NCBI RefSeq assembly: GCF_004005495.1
Contig: NZ_RZYA01000021.1
Span: 1-64,000, forward strand
Source of the DNA: Streptomyces antnestii
Lineage (GTDB): Bacteria > Actinomycetota > Actinomycetes > Streptomycetales > Streptomycetaceae
Direction: 5' to 3'
DNA: 64,000 bases
In this document: in pieces, positions 8,741 through 16,803 of the stretch
How positions within the stretch are numbered: the stretch's first letter is position 1
Layout of the letters: each line of letters begins with the position of its first letter
Position numbers and translations under genes: made by a program
Notes under the pieces: generated by a model
Told to the model about the DNA's origin: nothing
Databases searched by the model: none
Seen by the model: the letters and a program-made list of their open reading frames with translations, nothing else

Positions 8741-9387
8741 TGACCGTACGCAGGACACGACGCACGACACGAAGCACGACACGACGCAGCACACGACTCC
8801 GGTACGCGGCGCTGGGCGCGGCGGTGCTGGCCGCGCTGCTCGCCGGGTGCGGGATCCGGCCGACGGAGGTGCCGACGGACTTCGGGGCGGCCCCGTCGCG
8901 GGTGCCGTGCGCCCTGTCGGGGCCGGATCTGGGGTCGCGGTCGAGCGGGGAGTTCTCCGTGCAGGTGTATCTGGTCTGTACGTCGCAGCTGGTGAGCGTC
9001 GACCGGTCGCTGTCCCTGCCGAAGGGGCCCGCCGCGTCCGACCGGGTGCGGCTCGCGCAGGCGCTCCTCGACGAGCTGGAGCAGTCTCCCGCCGGCGACG
9101 AGCGGCAGGCGGGCTACACGACGGACGTGCGGCGCGGGACCACCGTCTCGGGGCCCGCCGACGGTGACCCCGACAACGCCCTGCGGCTGAGCGTCCCGCC
9201 GGACGACCTCTCCCCGTACGCGCTGGCGCAGATCGTGTGTACGTATGCGAACAGCGGGGCCTCCGCGAAGCACGAGAAGGTCGTCCTGGGCGGGCCGGCG
9301 GGAGACGCTCTGCGCGCCTACGAGTGCTCCCCGGAGATGCGGACGCGGCCGGGACTCGTGCCGGCGCCGGCGGAGACGGTGGGCTGA
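8740..9387 (+). CDS. Lipoprotein encoded with AfsQ1/Q2
   Basis: A 215-aa predicted lipoprotein. A very basic Arg/Thr-rich n-region is followed by a hydrophobic stretch and the lipobox LLAGC (C37). The mature part contains a region (ALRLSVPPDDLSPYALAQIVCTYA) that resembles GerMN-type extracellular domains; this is a weak assignment. The ATG at 8740 sits 9 bp after GGAGGG and overlaps the afsQ2 TGA; a GTG one codon earlier is also open. Position in the operon suggests an extracytoplasmic accessory of the AfsQ system, which is inference. Confidence 0.85.
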   Translation: MTVRRTRRTTRSTTRRSTRLRYAALGAAVLAALLAGCGIRPTEVPTDFGAAPSRVPCALSGPDLGSRSSGEFSVQVYLVCTSQLVSVDRSLSLPKGPAASDRVRLAQALLDELEQSPAGDERQAGYTTDVRRGTTVSGPADGDPDNALRLSVPPDDLSPYALAQIVCTYANSGASAKHEKVVLGGPAGDALRAYECSPEMRTRPGLVPAPAETVG

Positions 9388-9442
9388 CACCCCCTGGTGG
9401 CGGGGCGGAACCGATCGTCCCGCACTCCGCGTCTTGGGGGGC

Positions 9443-9985
9443 GTGCAGCGCCATCGCCCGGGCGGTTACAAGGCCGCCATCCGTTTCCGTACGGCAGGGG
9501 TACTCCTCCTAGCCGCGCATCTCCTTCTCGTCTGCTGGATCACGCTGCGACCACTGGACGTGCCGTGGGTCAGCGCCGCGAACCTCCATCCGTTCGCCGG
9601 GATCAGAGCGGATCTGGCCCTCGGCACCCGGGAGGCGGTGCGGCGCATCGGCAAGGAGCTGCTGCTGCTCGCCCCGCTGGGGGTGCTGCTGCCGCTGGCC
9701 GGGGGGCGGCTCGCCGTCTCGCCGCTGGGTTCGCTGGTGCGTACGGTCGCCGCGGGGGCGCTGCTCTCACTCGGCATCGAGCTGCTGCAGACGGGCGTGC
9801 CGGGGCAGGTCGTGGACATCGACTCGCTGTTCCTGAACACGCTGGGTGTGGCGCTCGCGCACGTGGCCGTGGTGCCGGCTCTCAGGGGCAGGCTCCGCCG
9901 CAGGGCCGAGGGGACGGCCCTCCCCCGGGATGAGCAGTCTCAGGGACGGACCCCGACGATTTCCAGGGTCGGCATCGCCCCGTGA
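9443..9985 (+). CDS. VanZ-like integral membrane protein
   Basis: A 180-aa membrane protein with four to five predicted helices. It has the VanZ family features: an early helix (AGVLLLAAHLLLVCWITL), then NLHPFAGI, KELLLLAPLGVLLPL and the signature ELLQTG…RVVDIDS-like segment, here ELLQTGVPGQVVDIDSLFLN. The GTG at 9443 follows a G-run that could act as a ribosome site. VanZ homologues are common in actinobacteria and mostly of unknown function; a role in glycopeptide tolerance should not be assumed. Confidence 0.85.
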   Translation: MQRHRPGGYKAAIRFRTAGVLLLAAHLLLVCWITLRPLDVPWVSAANLHPFAGIRADLALGTREAVRRIGKELLLLAPLGVLLPLAGGRLAVSPLGSLVRTVAAGALLSLGIELLQTGVPGQVVDIDSLFLNTLGVALAHVAVVPALRGRLRRRAEGTALPRDEQSQGRTPTISRVGIAP

Positions 9986-10084
9986 GCTGACGCTTCGCCC
10001 GTTTCGCGACCGTAGCTTTGAAGGCATGGAGGACGCCCCGACAAGAGGGGCGCCTCACCGCTACGGTTCGCGAAGGAGCCCACC

Positions 10085-10285
10085 ATGACCGCCCTTGCCC
10101 GCCCCACGAACGGACGGATGATCGGCGGAGTGTGCGCAGCGCTGGCACGGCGCTTCGGCACCTCCGTGACCACGATGCGCGTGATCTTCGTGCTCTCGTG
10201 CCTGCTGCCGGGGCCGCAGTTCCTGCTGTACATCGCGCTGTGGATCCTGCTGCCCGGCGAGGACAAGGTCCGCCAGGCGTGGTGA
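10085..10285 (+). CDS. PspC-domain small membrane protein
   Basis: A 66-aa protein beginning MTALARPTNGRMIGGVCAAL, the typical PspC N-terminus, with one hydrophobic segment (about 31-58) and LLPGED at the end. AAGGAG lies 7 bp before the ATG. PspC proteins act in envelope-stress signalling in other bacteria; stand-alone short PspC proteins in Streptomyces have unknown roles. It is monocistronic, with a strong terminator right behind it. Confidence 0.88.
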   Translation: MTALARPTNGRMIGGVCAALARRFGTSVTTMRVIFVLSCLLPGPQFLLYIALWILLPGEDKVRQAW

Positions 10286-10302
10286 CGCGCTGAGGTACGA
10301 CA

Positions 10303-10341
10303 ACGCAGGGGCGCACCCCGCGAGCGGGTGCGCCCCTGCGT
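10303..10341. terminator. Terminator after PspC gene
   Basis: Perfect 16-bp stem (10303-10318 with 10326-10341) and a 7-nt loop. It lies between the rightward PspC gene and the leftward secreted-protein gene, so it can serve both. Confidence 0.85.
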
Positions 10342-10359
10342 GGGTGCCGGTCGGGTGGG

Positions 10360-10698
10360 TCAGCCGCCGAGGGGGAGGGACTTGGCCACCGGCAGCTGGC
10401 CGACGGGCAGGCCGCCGATGAGGCCGTTGACCGGGCTTCCGCCGTCGGTCGGGAGGACCCTCTCGGCGGCGGTGTTCAGGCCACCGGTGAGGGCGTGCTG
10501 CCCCGCGGCGACGGACTCGGTGCTGCCTCCGGGCAGTACCTTCCCGACCTGCTCGGCCGGGAGGGTGCTGGTCACGGTGTTCAGGGCGGAACCCGCGTCG
10601 GGGAGGGCGGGGGCGGCGGAGGCGGCACCGGCGCCCGCGGCGGCGAAGGCGGCACCGAGGGCGGCGACACCGAGGGTCTTGACAGCAGACTGCTTCAT
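10360..10698 (-). CDS. Small secreted Ala/Gly-rich protein
   Basis: A 112-aa protein with a Sec signal peptide (MKQSAVKTLGVAALGAAFAA, cleavage near ASA-AP at about residue 28). The mature part of about 84 residues is rich in Gly, Leu, Pro and Ser. The ATG at 10698 has GAGGA upstream. Related small secreted proteins are common in Streptomyces, and some are mis-annotated as ATP-binding. I see no catalytic motif and no chaplin signature. Function unknown. Confidence 0.75.
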   Translation of the reverse strand: MKQSAVKTLGVAALGAAFAAAGAGAASAAPALPDAGSALNTVTSTLPAEQVGKVLPGGSTESVAAGQHALTGGLNTAAERVLPTDGGSPVNGLIGGLPVGQLPVAKSLPLGG

Positions 10699-10840
10699 TA
10701 TGAAATGAGTCCTCGTGAACGGGGGCTTGAGCGGTCCACGACCGTAAACATGTGTCAGCACTCGTTGCAAACAGCGAAATACGCGAAAGCGTGGCCGGGA
10801 GTTCATACTCCCGACCACGCCGAATTCGCACAAAGTGGCG

Positions 10841-11998
10841 CTACTTCGCGACAGAACCCCTGGTGGAGACGGTCTGACGGAACAGCCATTCGGATTTCAG
10901 CTCGGCATATCCCGGCTTGATGACGTCATTGATCATGGCCAGTCGTTCATCGAAAGGAATGAATGCTGATTTCATCGCATTGACGGTGAACCACTGCATG
11001 TCGTCGAGCGTGTAGCCGAAAGCGTCGACCAGGTGCTCGAATTCGCGGCTCATGCTGGTGCCGGACATGAGGCGGTTGTCGGTGTTCACCGTGGCACGGA
11101 AGTGCAGCTTACGGAGCAGGCCGATGGGGTGGGCCGCGTAGGAGTCGGCGGCGCCGGTCTGCAGGTTGGAGCTGGGGCACATCTCCAGGGGGATGCGCTT
11201 GTCGCGGACGTAGGAGGCGAGGCGGCCGAGCGTGACGGTGCCGTCCTCCGCGACCTCGATGTCGTCGATGATCCGTACGCCGTGGCCGAGCCGGTCGGCG
11301 CCGCACCACTGGAGGGCCTGCCAGATGGAGGGCAGGCCGAAGGCCTCGCCCGCGTGGATCGTGAAGTGGTTGTTCTCGCGCTTGAGGTACTCGAAGGCGT
11401 CGAGGTGGCGGGTGGGCGGGAAGCCGGCCTCGGCGCCCGCGATGTCGAAGCCGACGACCCCCGAGTCGCGGTAGCGGTTGGCGAGTTCGGCGATCTCCAG
11501 GGCGCGGGCCGCGTGCCGCATGGCGGTGAGCAGGGCGCCGACGCGGATGCGGTGACCGCTCGCCTTGGCGCGGCGCTCGCCCTCGCGGAAGCCCTCGTTG
11601 ACCGCCTCGACGACCTCTTCGAGGGTGAGGCCGTTCTCCAGGTGCTGTTCGGGGGCGTAGCGGATCTCGGCGTACACGACGCCGTCCTCGGCGAGGTCCT
11701 CGGCGCACTCGGCGGCGACCCGGACCAGTGCTTCGCGGGTCTGCATGACGGCGCAGGTGTGGGCGAAGGTCTCCAGGTAGCGCTCCAGGGAGCCGGAGTC
11801 GGCGGCCTCGCGGAACCAGATGCCGAGCTTGTCGGGATCGGTCTCGGGGAGGTGGTCGTAGCCCTGTTCCCGGGCGAGTTCGACGATGGTTCCGGGGCGG
11901 AGCCCGCCGTCGAGGTGGTCGTGCAGCAGCACCTTGGGGGCGCGAACGATCTGTTCTGAGGTCGGAATCTGGGAGTTTCCGCTGGTCTGGCTCGTCAT
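10841..11998 (-). CDS. add: Adenosine deaminase
   Basis: A 385-aa zinc-dependent adenosine deaminase (adenosine/deoxyadenosine to inosine/deoxyinosine). Metal ligands and active-site motifs are HDHLDG (H26, H28), the catalytic HAGE, LGHGVRI, and NTDNR, the actinobacterial form of the TDDP loop. CPSSNLQT is also present. The start codon is 16 bp downstream of a perfect copy of the nucleoside operator, as for deoC. It is a single-gene unit. Confidence 0.95.
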   Translation of the reverse strand: MTSQTSGNSQIPTSEQIVRAPKVLLHDHLDGGLRPGTIVELAREQGYDHLPETDPDKLGIWFREAADSGSLERYLETFAHTCAVMQTREALVRVAAECAEDLAEDGVVYAEIRYAPEQHLENGLTLEEVVEAVNEGFREGERRAKASGHRIRVGALLTAMRHAARALEIAELANRYRDSGVVGFDIAGAEAGFPPTRHLDAFEYLKRENNHFTIHAGEAFGLPSIWQALQWCGADRLGHGVRIIDDIEVAEDGTVTLGRLASYVRDKRIPLEMCPSSNLQTGAADSYAAHPIGLLRKLHFRATVNTDNRLMSGTSMSREFEHLVDAFGYTLDDMQWFTVNAMKSAFIPFDERLAMINDVIKPGYAELKSEWLFRQTVSTRGSVAK

Positions 11999-12014
11999 TT
12001 CCGCACTCTACTGC

Positions 12015-12026
12015 CTACGCGCGTAG
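12015..12026. promoter_or_regulatory. Candidate nucleoside-regulon operator (add copy)
   Basis: A perfect copy of CTACGCGCGTAG, 16 bp upstream of the add start. Read on the add strand it is CATCTACGCGCGTAGG, sharing CATCTACGCGCG with the BMP-gene copy. It lies between add and a rightward hydrolase gene, so it could affect both, but it is much closer to add. Confidence 0.75.
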
Positions 12027-12111
12027 ATGCCAGGGGGCGTCCACCCGTCGATACGTAACAGTGACCCCGCGGACGGGTGGAGTACACCGGGCCTTCTGAC
12101 ACTGTTCTGTC

Positions 12112-12870
12112 ATGGCAGAGCAAGCGACTACGGCCCGCGAGGCCCGGCTCGGGAAGACGGTCGGCCCCGCCGCGCCGGCGGTGAGCGGCGTGGTCCTGCT
12201 GCTTCCCCCGGGCGAGGAGTCCTCCGTCCGCAGGCCCTCCCCCCTGGCCCCCGCGGCCGTGCGCGCCCTCGGCCGCGCCCTCGCGCGCGACGGGCGGGGC
12301 GAGGGGCTCGCGACGCATGTCGTGCACTACCGCTGCCGCGGCTGGAACGGCGCGCAGGCGCAGCTCGCGCGCGACGCCGGCTGGGCCGCCGACGAGGCCG
12401 TACGGCGCTACGGCGACGTCCCCGTCTGTCTCGTCGGCGTCGACATGGGCGCCCGCGCGGCGCTGCACGCGGGCGGGCACAGCGCCGTCAACTCGGTGCT
12501 CGCGCTGGCCCCCTGGCTGCCGGAGGAGGACGTCGCCGCCCCCCTCGAACCGGTGAAACAGCTCGCGGGCCGCCGGGTCCTCATCGTGCACGGCACGAAC
12601 GACCGGCGTACGGATCCCGAGCTGTCGTTCCGCCTGGCCTCCCGGGCGAAGAAGTCGAACCGCGACATCTGCCGGTTCGAGGTGCACTCCGACGGTCACG
12701 GACTGCACCAGCACCGGGCCGAAGTCCTGGCGCTCGCCCGCGACTTCGTCCTCGGTTCGCTCTTCGGGCGGGCGTTCTCGCGCCCGGTGCAGGACGCGCT
12801 GGCCGCGCCGCCCCCGCTGGGGCTGCGGATGCCGCTGGCGTCGGGGTTCGGGCGGCCGCCGGGGCGCTGA
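12112..12870 (+). CDS. Alpha/beta-hydrolase-fold protein with altered nucleophile
   Basis: A 252-aa protein with the alpha/beta hydrolase layout: a core strand GVVLLLPPG, a nucleophile-elbow strand VCLVGVDMGARAAL, an acid region VLIVHGTNDRRT and a late histidine SDGHGLH. The elbow is G-V-D-M-G rather than G-x-S-x-G, so Asp replaces the usual Ser. That is the arrangement of haloalkane dehalogenases and epoxide hydrolases, but overall similarity is closer to dienelactone-hydrolase-like proteins. Substrate is not predictable. Its stop codon is the first three bases of the following repeat array. Confidence 0.8.
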   Translation: MAEQATTAREARLGKTVGPAAPAVSGVVLLLPPGEESSVRRPSPLAPAAVRALGRALARDGRGEGLATHVVHYRCRGWNGAQAQLARDAGWAADEAVRRYGDVPVCLVGVDMGARAALHAGGHSAVNSVLALAPWLPEEDVAAPLEPVKQLAGRRVLIVHGTNDRRTDPELSFRLASRAKKSNRDICRFEVHSDGHGLHQHRAEVLALARDFVLGSLFGRAFSRPVQDALAAPPPLGLRMPLASGFGRPPGR

Positions 12871-13067
12871 CGCCAGGTCCGGGCCACTGACGGCAAGTCC
12901 GGACCACTGACGGCACCTCCGGGCCGGTGACGCCAAGTCCGGGGTGCTGACGCCGCGTCCGGGCCGGTGACACCACGTCCGGGCCGGTGACACCAAGTCC
13001 AGGCCGGTGACACCAAGTCCAGGCCGGTGACGCCAAGTCCCGCCCGCTGACGCCAAGTCCCGCCCGT
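12868..13067. repeat. Tandem array, 10 copies of a 20-bp unit
   Basis: Ten consecutive 20-bp units of the form TGACGCCAAGTCCGGGCCGG, with variation mainly at positions 5-9 and at the 3' end of each unit. Units 7 and 8 are identical. The first TGA is the stop codon of the preceding hydrolase gene, and the array ends 6 bp before the stop of the convergent LysR gene. It fills the whole convergent intergenic space. Confidence 0.95.
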
Positions 13068-13073
13068 ACAGGC

Positions 13074-14027
13074 TCACTCGGAGAGCAGCTTGCCCCGGCG
13101 TGACAGCAGGAACTGCTTGAACGCGGCGACCGGCGGGGTGTCCGGGTGCCCGTCGAGCCAGGCCACCCCGATCTCGCGCACAGCCCGCTGCCCGGTGACC
13201 GTGAGTTCCACGACTCCCGGGCGCGGTACGGCGGGTGGCGGCAGGAGTGCCACGCCGAGGCCCGCGGCGACCAGGCCGCGCAGGGTCTCCGCCTCCTCGC
13301 CCTCGAACGCCACGCGGGGCCGGAAGCCGGCCTCCTGGCAGAGGTCGTCCGTGATGCGGCGCAGGCCGTACCCCGGCTCCAGGGTCACGAACGCCTCGTC
13401 GGCCGCCTCCGCGAGGCGTACGCGCTTGCGGCCCGCGAGGCGGTGGTCGTCGGGCACGACGAGGCGCAGGCGCTGCTCGTCGAGGCGGCGGGCGACGAGG
13501 TCGGGTGCGTCGGGGACGGGCGAGGTGAGGCAGAGGTCGAGCTCGCCGGCGCGCAGGCGTTCCAGCATCGCCTCGCCGTAGTTCTGGACGAGGCTGAAGC
13601 GGATCCGGGGGTGGTCGGCGCGGAAGGCGCGGATCAGGCCGGGGACGGTCTCGGAGCCCATCGTGTGCAGGAAGCCGAAGGCGACCTTGCCCGACGCCGG
13701 GTCGGCGTCGGCCCGTACCGAGTCGGCGGCACGGCCGACCTCGCCGAGCGCCTTGTCGACGGAGGCGAGGAACGTGCGGCCCGCCGGGGTGAGGGAGACG
13801 GTGCGGCCGTGGCGCGCGAACAGGTCCACGCCGAGGTCCGCTTCGAGGCGGACCAGGGCGCGCGACAGCGTCGACTGCGGGACCTGGAGCTCCTGCGCGG
13901 CCCGCGTGACGTGCTCGGTGCGGGCGACCGCGGCGAAGTACGACAGGCGGGGCGCGAGCGTCGTCACGATGTCTTCTGTGTCACTGGACGGTGACAGACG
14001 AGGCCCTGAACTCTGCTTATGCACCAT
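13074..14027 (-). CDS. LysR-family transcriptional regulator
   Basis: A 317-aa LysR-type regulator. The N-terminal winged helix is plain (LSYFAAVARTEHVTRAAQEL, then VPQSTLSRALVRLE), followed by a two-lobed effector domain starting near SGKVAFGFLHTMG. The ATG at 14027 is preferred over ATGs at 14054 and 14063, because the latter would place an inverted repeat of LysR-operator type inside the coding sequence. It is divergent from an MFS exporter, the classic arrangement for a LysR regulator and its target. Confidence 0.9.
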   Translation of the reverse strand: MVHKQSSGPRLSPSSDTEDIVTTLAPRLSYFAAVARTEHVTRAAQELQVPQSTLSRALVRLEADLGVDLFARHGRTVSLTPAGRTFLASVDKALGEVGRAADSVRADADPASGKVAFGFLHTMGSETVPGLIRAFRADHPRIRFSLVQNYGEAMLERLRAGELDLCLTSPVPDAPDLVARRLDEQRLRLVVPDDHRLAGRKRVRLAEAADEAFVTLEPGYGLRRITDDLCQEAGFRPRVAFEGEEAETLRGLVAAGLGVALLPPPAVPRPGVVELTVTGQRAVREIGVAWLDGHPDTPPVAAFKQFLLSRRGKLLSE

Positions 14028-14044
14028 GGGATCGATTATGGCGT

Positions 14045-14067
14045 TTTCATGCATTGGACGCATGAAA
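14045..14067. promoter_or_regulatory. LysR-type operator
   Basis: Perfect 8-bp inverted repeat TTTCATGC/GCATGAAA around a 7-bp spacer, containing the T-N11-A pattern of LysR boxes. It lies in the LysR/MFS divergent gap, 18 bp before the LysR start and 23 bp before the MFS start. Confidence 0.7.
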
Positions 14068-14089
14068 CCCTGACCTTTACGTTCGTGGC

Positions 14090-15376
14090 ATGCCTCCTGC
14101 CAGTAGCGGGGCGGCCGCCACCCACGCGGTCGCCGCCCGTACGCCGTCGTCCCCCGAAGCCTCCGACACCCGCCTGAACCCGGGCGGTCCCGGTTACCGC
14201 CGGATGAGCTTCGCCCTCTTCCTGGCAGGGGTCGCGACCTTCGCCCTGCTGTACTCCACGCAGGCCCTGCTCCCCCTCGTCTCCGCGGACTTCGGCGTCA
14301 GCGCGAGCGCCGCGAGCTGGACGGTGTCCGGCGCGACGGGCGCGCTCGCCCTGTGTGTGCTGCCGCTGAGCGCCCTGTCGGAGCGGTTCGGGCGGCGCAC
14401 GGTGATGACGGCGTCCCTGTCGGTGGCGGTCGTGGTCGGGCTGCTCGTGCCCTTCGCCCCCTCGCTCGGCGTGCTGATCGTGCTGCGGGCGCTCCAGGGC
14501 GCGGCCCTCGCCGGGCTTCCGGCGTCCGCGATGGCGTATCTCGCGGAGGAGGTGCGGCCCAAGGCGCTGGTCGCGGCGATCGGTCTGTTCGTGGCGGGCA
14601 ACTCCATCGGCGGCATGAGCGGCCGGGTCATCACCGGCTGGGTCGCGCAGGAGTGGGGCTGGCGCGCGGCGGTCGGCACGATCGGCGTGATCGCCGTGGC
14701 GTGCGCGGTCGCGTTCCGCCTGCTGCTGCCCGCGCCCCGGCACTTCTCCCCGGGCTCGCTGCGGCCCAGGGTCCTGGCCCGCACGGTCCGCGGCCACCTC
14801 GCGAACCCGCTCCTGTGCCGTCTGTACGTGATCGGCGCCCTGTTCATGACGGTCTTCGGCGCCGTCTACACGGTGATCGGCTACCGGCTCACGGCCGCGC
14901 CGTTCTCGCTCCCGCAGGGCCTCATCGGTTCGATCTTCCTGGTGTACCTGGTGGGTACGGTCTCCTCGGCCGCCGCCGGCAAGCTCGTCGCGCGGCTCGG
15001 GCGGCGCGGCGCGCTGTACCTGGCGGTCGGCACGACGGCGTCCGGTCTGCTGCTCTCGCTCGGTGACTCGATCCCCATGGTGCTGCTCGGCCTGGTCCTG
15101 ATCACGGCCGGTTTCTTCGCGGGGCACGCGGTGGCGTCGTCCTCGGTCAGCCACACGGCGACGCACGGGCGGGCGCAGGCGTCCGCGCTCTACCAGTCCG
15201 TGTACTACCTCGGCTCCAGCGTGGGCGGCACGCTCGGCGCGGTCGCCTTCCACTCGGGCGGCTGGGCCGGGACCGTGACGCTCGGCCTGGTGGCGGTGCT
15301 CGGCGTCGTGTCGGTGACCCTGTGGGGTACGCACGCGGCGCGGGTGCAGCGGCAGACCTTCGCGGCTGCCCACTGA
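14090..15376 (+). CDS. MFS transporter
   Basis: A 428-aa major facilitator with 12 predicted helices. A hydrophilic N-terminus of about 40 residues is followed by FALFLAGVATFALLYSTQALL, the loop 2-3 motif SERFGRRTVM, and a second half beginning near LCRLYVIGALFMTVFGAVY. It resembles YnfM-type sugar or drug efflux proteins. Substrate is unknown. It is probably controlled by the divergent LysR regulator. A strong terminator follows. Confidence 0.9.
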   Translation: MPPASSGAAATHAVAARTPSSPEASDTRLNPGGPGYRRMSFALFLAGVATFALLYSTQALLPLVSADFGVSASAASWTVSGATGALALCVLPLSALSERFGRRTVMTASLSVAVVVGLLVPFAPSLGVLIVLRALQGAALAGLPASAMAYLAEEVRPKALVAAIGLFVAGNSIGGMSGRVITGWVAQEWGWRAAVGTIGVIAVACAVAFRLLLPAPRHFSPGSLRPRVLARTVRGHLANPLLCRLYVIGALFMTVFGAVYTVIGYRLTAAPFSLPQGLIGSIFLVYLVGTVSSAAAGKLVARLGRRGALYLAVGTTASGLLLSLGDSIPMVLLGLVLITAGFFAGHAVASSSVSHTATHGRAQASALYQSVYYLGSSVGGTLGAVAFHSGGWAGTVTLGLVAVLGVVSVTLWGTHAARVQRQTFAAAH

Positions 15377-15400
15377 CGGGCGCTGCGCTCCTACCGCAGG

Positions 15401-15439
15401 CGGCCCCCGGACCGGCGTATTTCGCCGGTCCGGGGGCCG
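15401..15439 (+). terminator. Terminator after MFS gene
   Basis: Perfect 17-bp stem (15401-15417 with 15423-15439) with the A/T-rich loop TATTT, 25 bp after the MFS stop. Confidence 0.88.
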
Positions 15440-15537
15440 TTGTCAGTGCGCTGCGGTAGCTTCCGGTGTGCTGGAACTTGCCAGGACGTGCTGGGACTTG
15501 CTGCGGCTTCGAAGGAGCCGCAGGGCGGGGTGTGGAC

Positions 15538-16530
15538 ATGAGTGACATCGCAGGGACGACCACGGAGCTGGACGTCCGTCTCGAGAAGCACCGGGTCGAG
15601 CTGACCGGGTACTGCTACCGGATGCTGGGATCGGCCTTCGAGGCCGAGGACGCGGTGCAGGACACGATGGTCCGCGCCTGGCGCAGCTTCGACAAGTTCG
15701 AGGGCCGCTCCAGTCTGCGTTCGTGGCTGTACCGCATCGCGACGAACGTGTGCCTGGACATGCTGAACGCGGGGAACAAGCGGGCCCGTCCGATGGACCT
15801 GACGGCGGCGGCGCCGCTGGCGCAGGCCGCCCTCACGCCCCGCCCGGACAACGTGTGGCTGGAGCCGATGCCGGACGCGCGCGTCCTGCCTACGGTGCAC
15901 GACCCGGCAGAGGCCGCGGTGGCGCGCGAGTCGGTGCGCCTCGCGTTCGTGGCGGCCCTGCAGAACCTGCCGGCCAAGCAGCGGGCCGTGCTCATCCTGC
16001 GCGAGGTCCTCGCCTGGAAGGCGAGCGAGGTCGCGGAGCTCCTCGACACGTCGGTCGCGTCGGTGAACAGTGCGCTCCAGCGGGCCCGCGCCACGCTCGC
16101 CGAGGCGCCCGCCGGGAAGAGCGCGGACGGCGGTGAGCTGGACGAGGAGCACCAGGCGCTCCTGGAGCGCTACGTCGCCGCGTTCGAGGGGTACGACATG
16201 AAGGCCCTCACGGCGCTGCTCGCCGAGGACGCCATCATGACGATGCCGCCGTTCGACCTGTGGCTGACCGGCACGCCGGACATCACGGGCTTCATGACGA
16301 CGATCGGCGCCTCGTGTGCCGACAGCCGCCTGGTGCCCGTCGAGGCGAACGGCTCACCCGCGTTCGCCCACTACAAGCCCGACCCGGACAACGGCGGGTT
16401 CACGCCGTGGGCCGTTCAGGTCCTGGAGATCTCAGAGGGCCGGATCACCGGACTCCACTGCTTCCTGGACACCGCCCGCTATTTCCCGCTGTTCGGGCTG
16501 GCGCCCCATCTCGATGACAAGCCCGCCTAG
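15538..16530 (+). CDS. ECF sigma factor with SnoaL-like C-terminal domain
   Basis: A 330-aa sigma factor. Region 2 covers about residues 15-80 (YCYRMLGSAFEAEDAVQDTM), and region 4 follows around ASEVAELLDTSVASVNSALQ. A fused C-terminal domain of about 120 residues has the NTF2/SnoaL pattern (YVAAFEGYDMKALTALLAED, then PPFDLWLTG). This matches the SigX5/TIGR02960-type ECFs, where the C-terminal domain replaces a separate anti-sigma factor. ATG 15538 is chosen; GTG 15532 is possible. The last 99 bases overlap the 3' end of the opposite-strand STAS gene. Confidence 0.88.
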   Translation: MSDIAGTTTELDVRLEKHRVELTGYCYRMLGSAFEAEDAVQDTMVRAWRSFDKFEGRSSLRSWLYRIATNVCLDMLNAGNKRARPMDLTAAAPLAQAALTPRPDNVWLEPMPDARVLPTVHDPAEAAVARESVRLAFVAALQNLPAKQRAVLILREVLAWKASEVAELLDTSVASVNSALQRARATLAEAPAGKSADGGELDEEHQALLERYVAAFEGYDMKALTALLAEDAIMTMPPFDLWLTGTPDITGFMTTIGASCADSRLVPVEANGSPAFAHYKPDPDNGGFTPWAVQVLEISEGRITGLHCFLDTARYFPLFGLAPHLDDKPA

Positions 16531-16803
16531 GCCGGGGAGGCCGACCAGCTGAAGCAGGGCCGACAGGGCCGGGGACGGATCGCGCAGCCGCAGTCCCGAC
16601 CCGGCCCTGCGGGCGGCGAGCTGCATCCGGGCGAGGGCGTCCACGGTGGCGAGGTCGGCGCTGCTCACCGCGCTGACGTCGCAGACGACGTGGCGCCCGG
16701 GTGCGCGGGCGCATGCCGCGCGCACCTGGTCGCACAGCTGGGGCACGTCATGCCGGCGCGGGGCGCCGGTGACGGCGAGATCGGGAAGTCGGTAAGCAGC
16801 CAC
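16432..16803 (-). CDS. STAS-domain protein (anti-sigma-factor antagonist type)
   Basis: A 123-aa STAS-like protein. The conserved strand and helix VVCDVSAVSSADLATVDALA contains the serine at the position phosphorylated in SpoIIAA/RsbV proteins (VSSAD). The GTG at 16803 starts just before the domain; longer reading of the frame runs into a repetitive palindrome and is unlikely. Its 3' end overlaps antisense with the SnoaL-type sigma gene by 99 bp, so the C-terminal 33 codons are double-coding if both ends are right. No partner kinase gene is adjacent. Confidence 0.65.
   Translation of the reverse strand: MAAYRLPDLAVTGAPRRHDVPQLCDQVRAACARAPGRHVVCDVSAVSSADLATVDALARMQLAARRAGSGLRLRDPSPALSALLQLVGLPGLGGLVIEMGRQPEQREIAGGVQEAVESGDPAL

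Noticed and set aside
9443..9985. Glycopeptide (vancomycin) resistance gene, from VanZ similarity
   Set aside because: VanZ-like membrane proteins are widespread without resistance function, and no vanHAX or vanRS genes are present.
12868..13067. CRISPR array
   Set aside because: The units are contiguous 20-bp tandem repeats with no unique spacers and no cas genes nearby.
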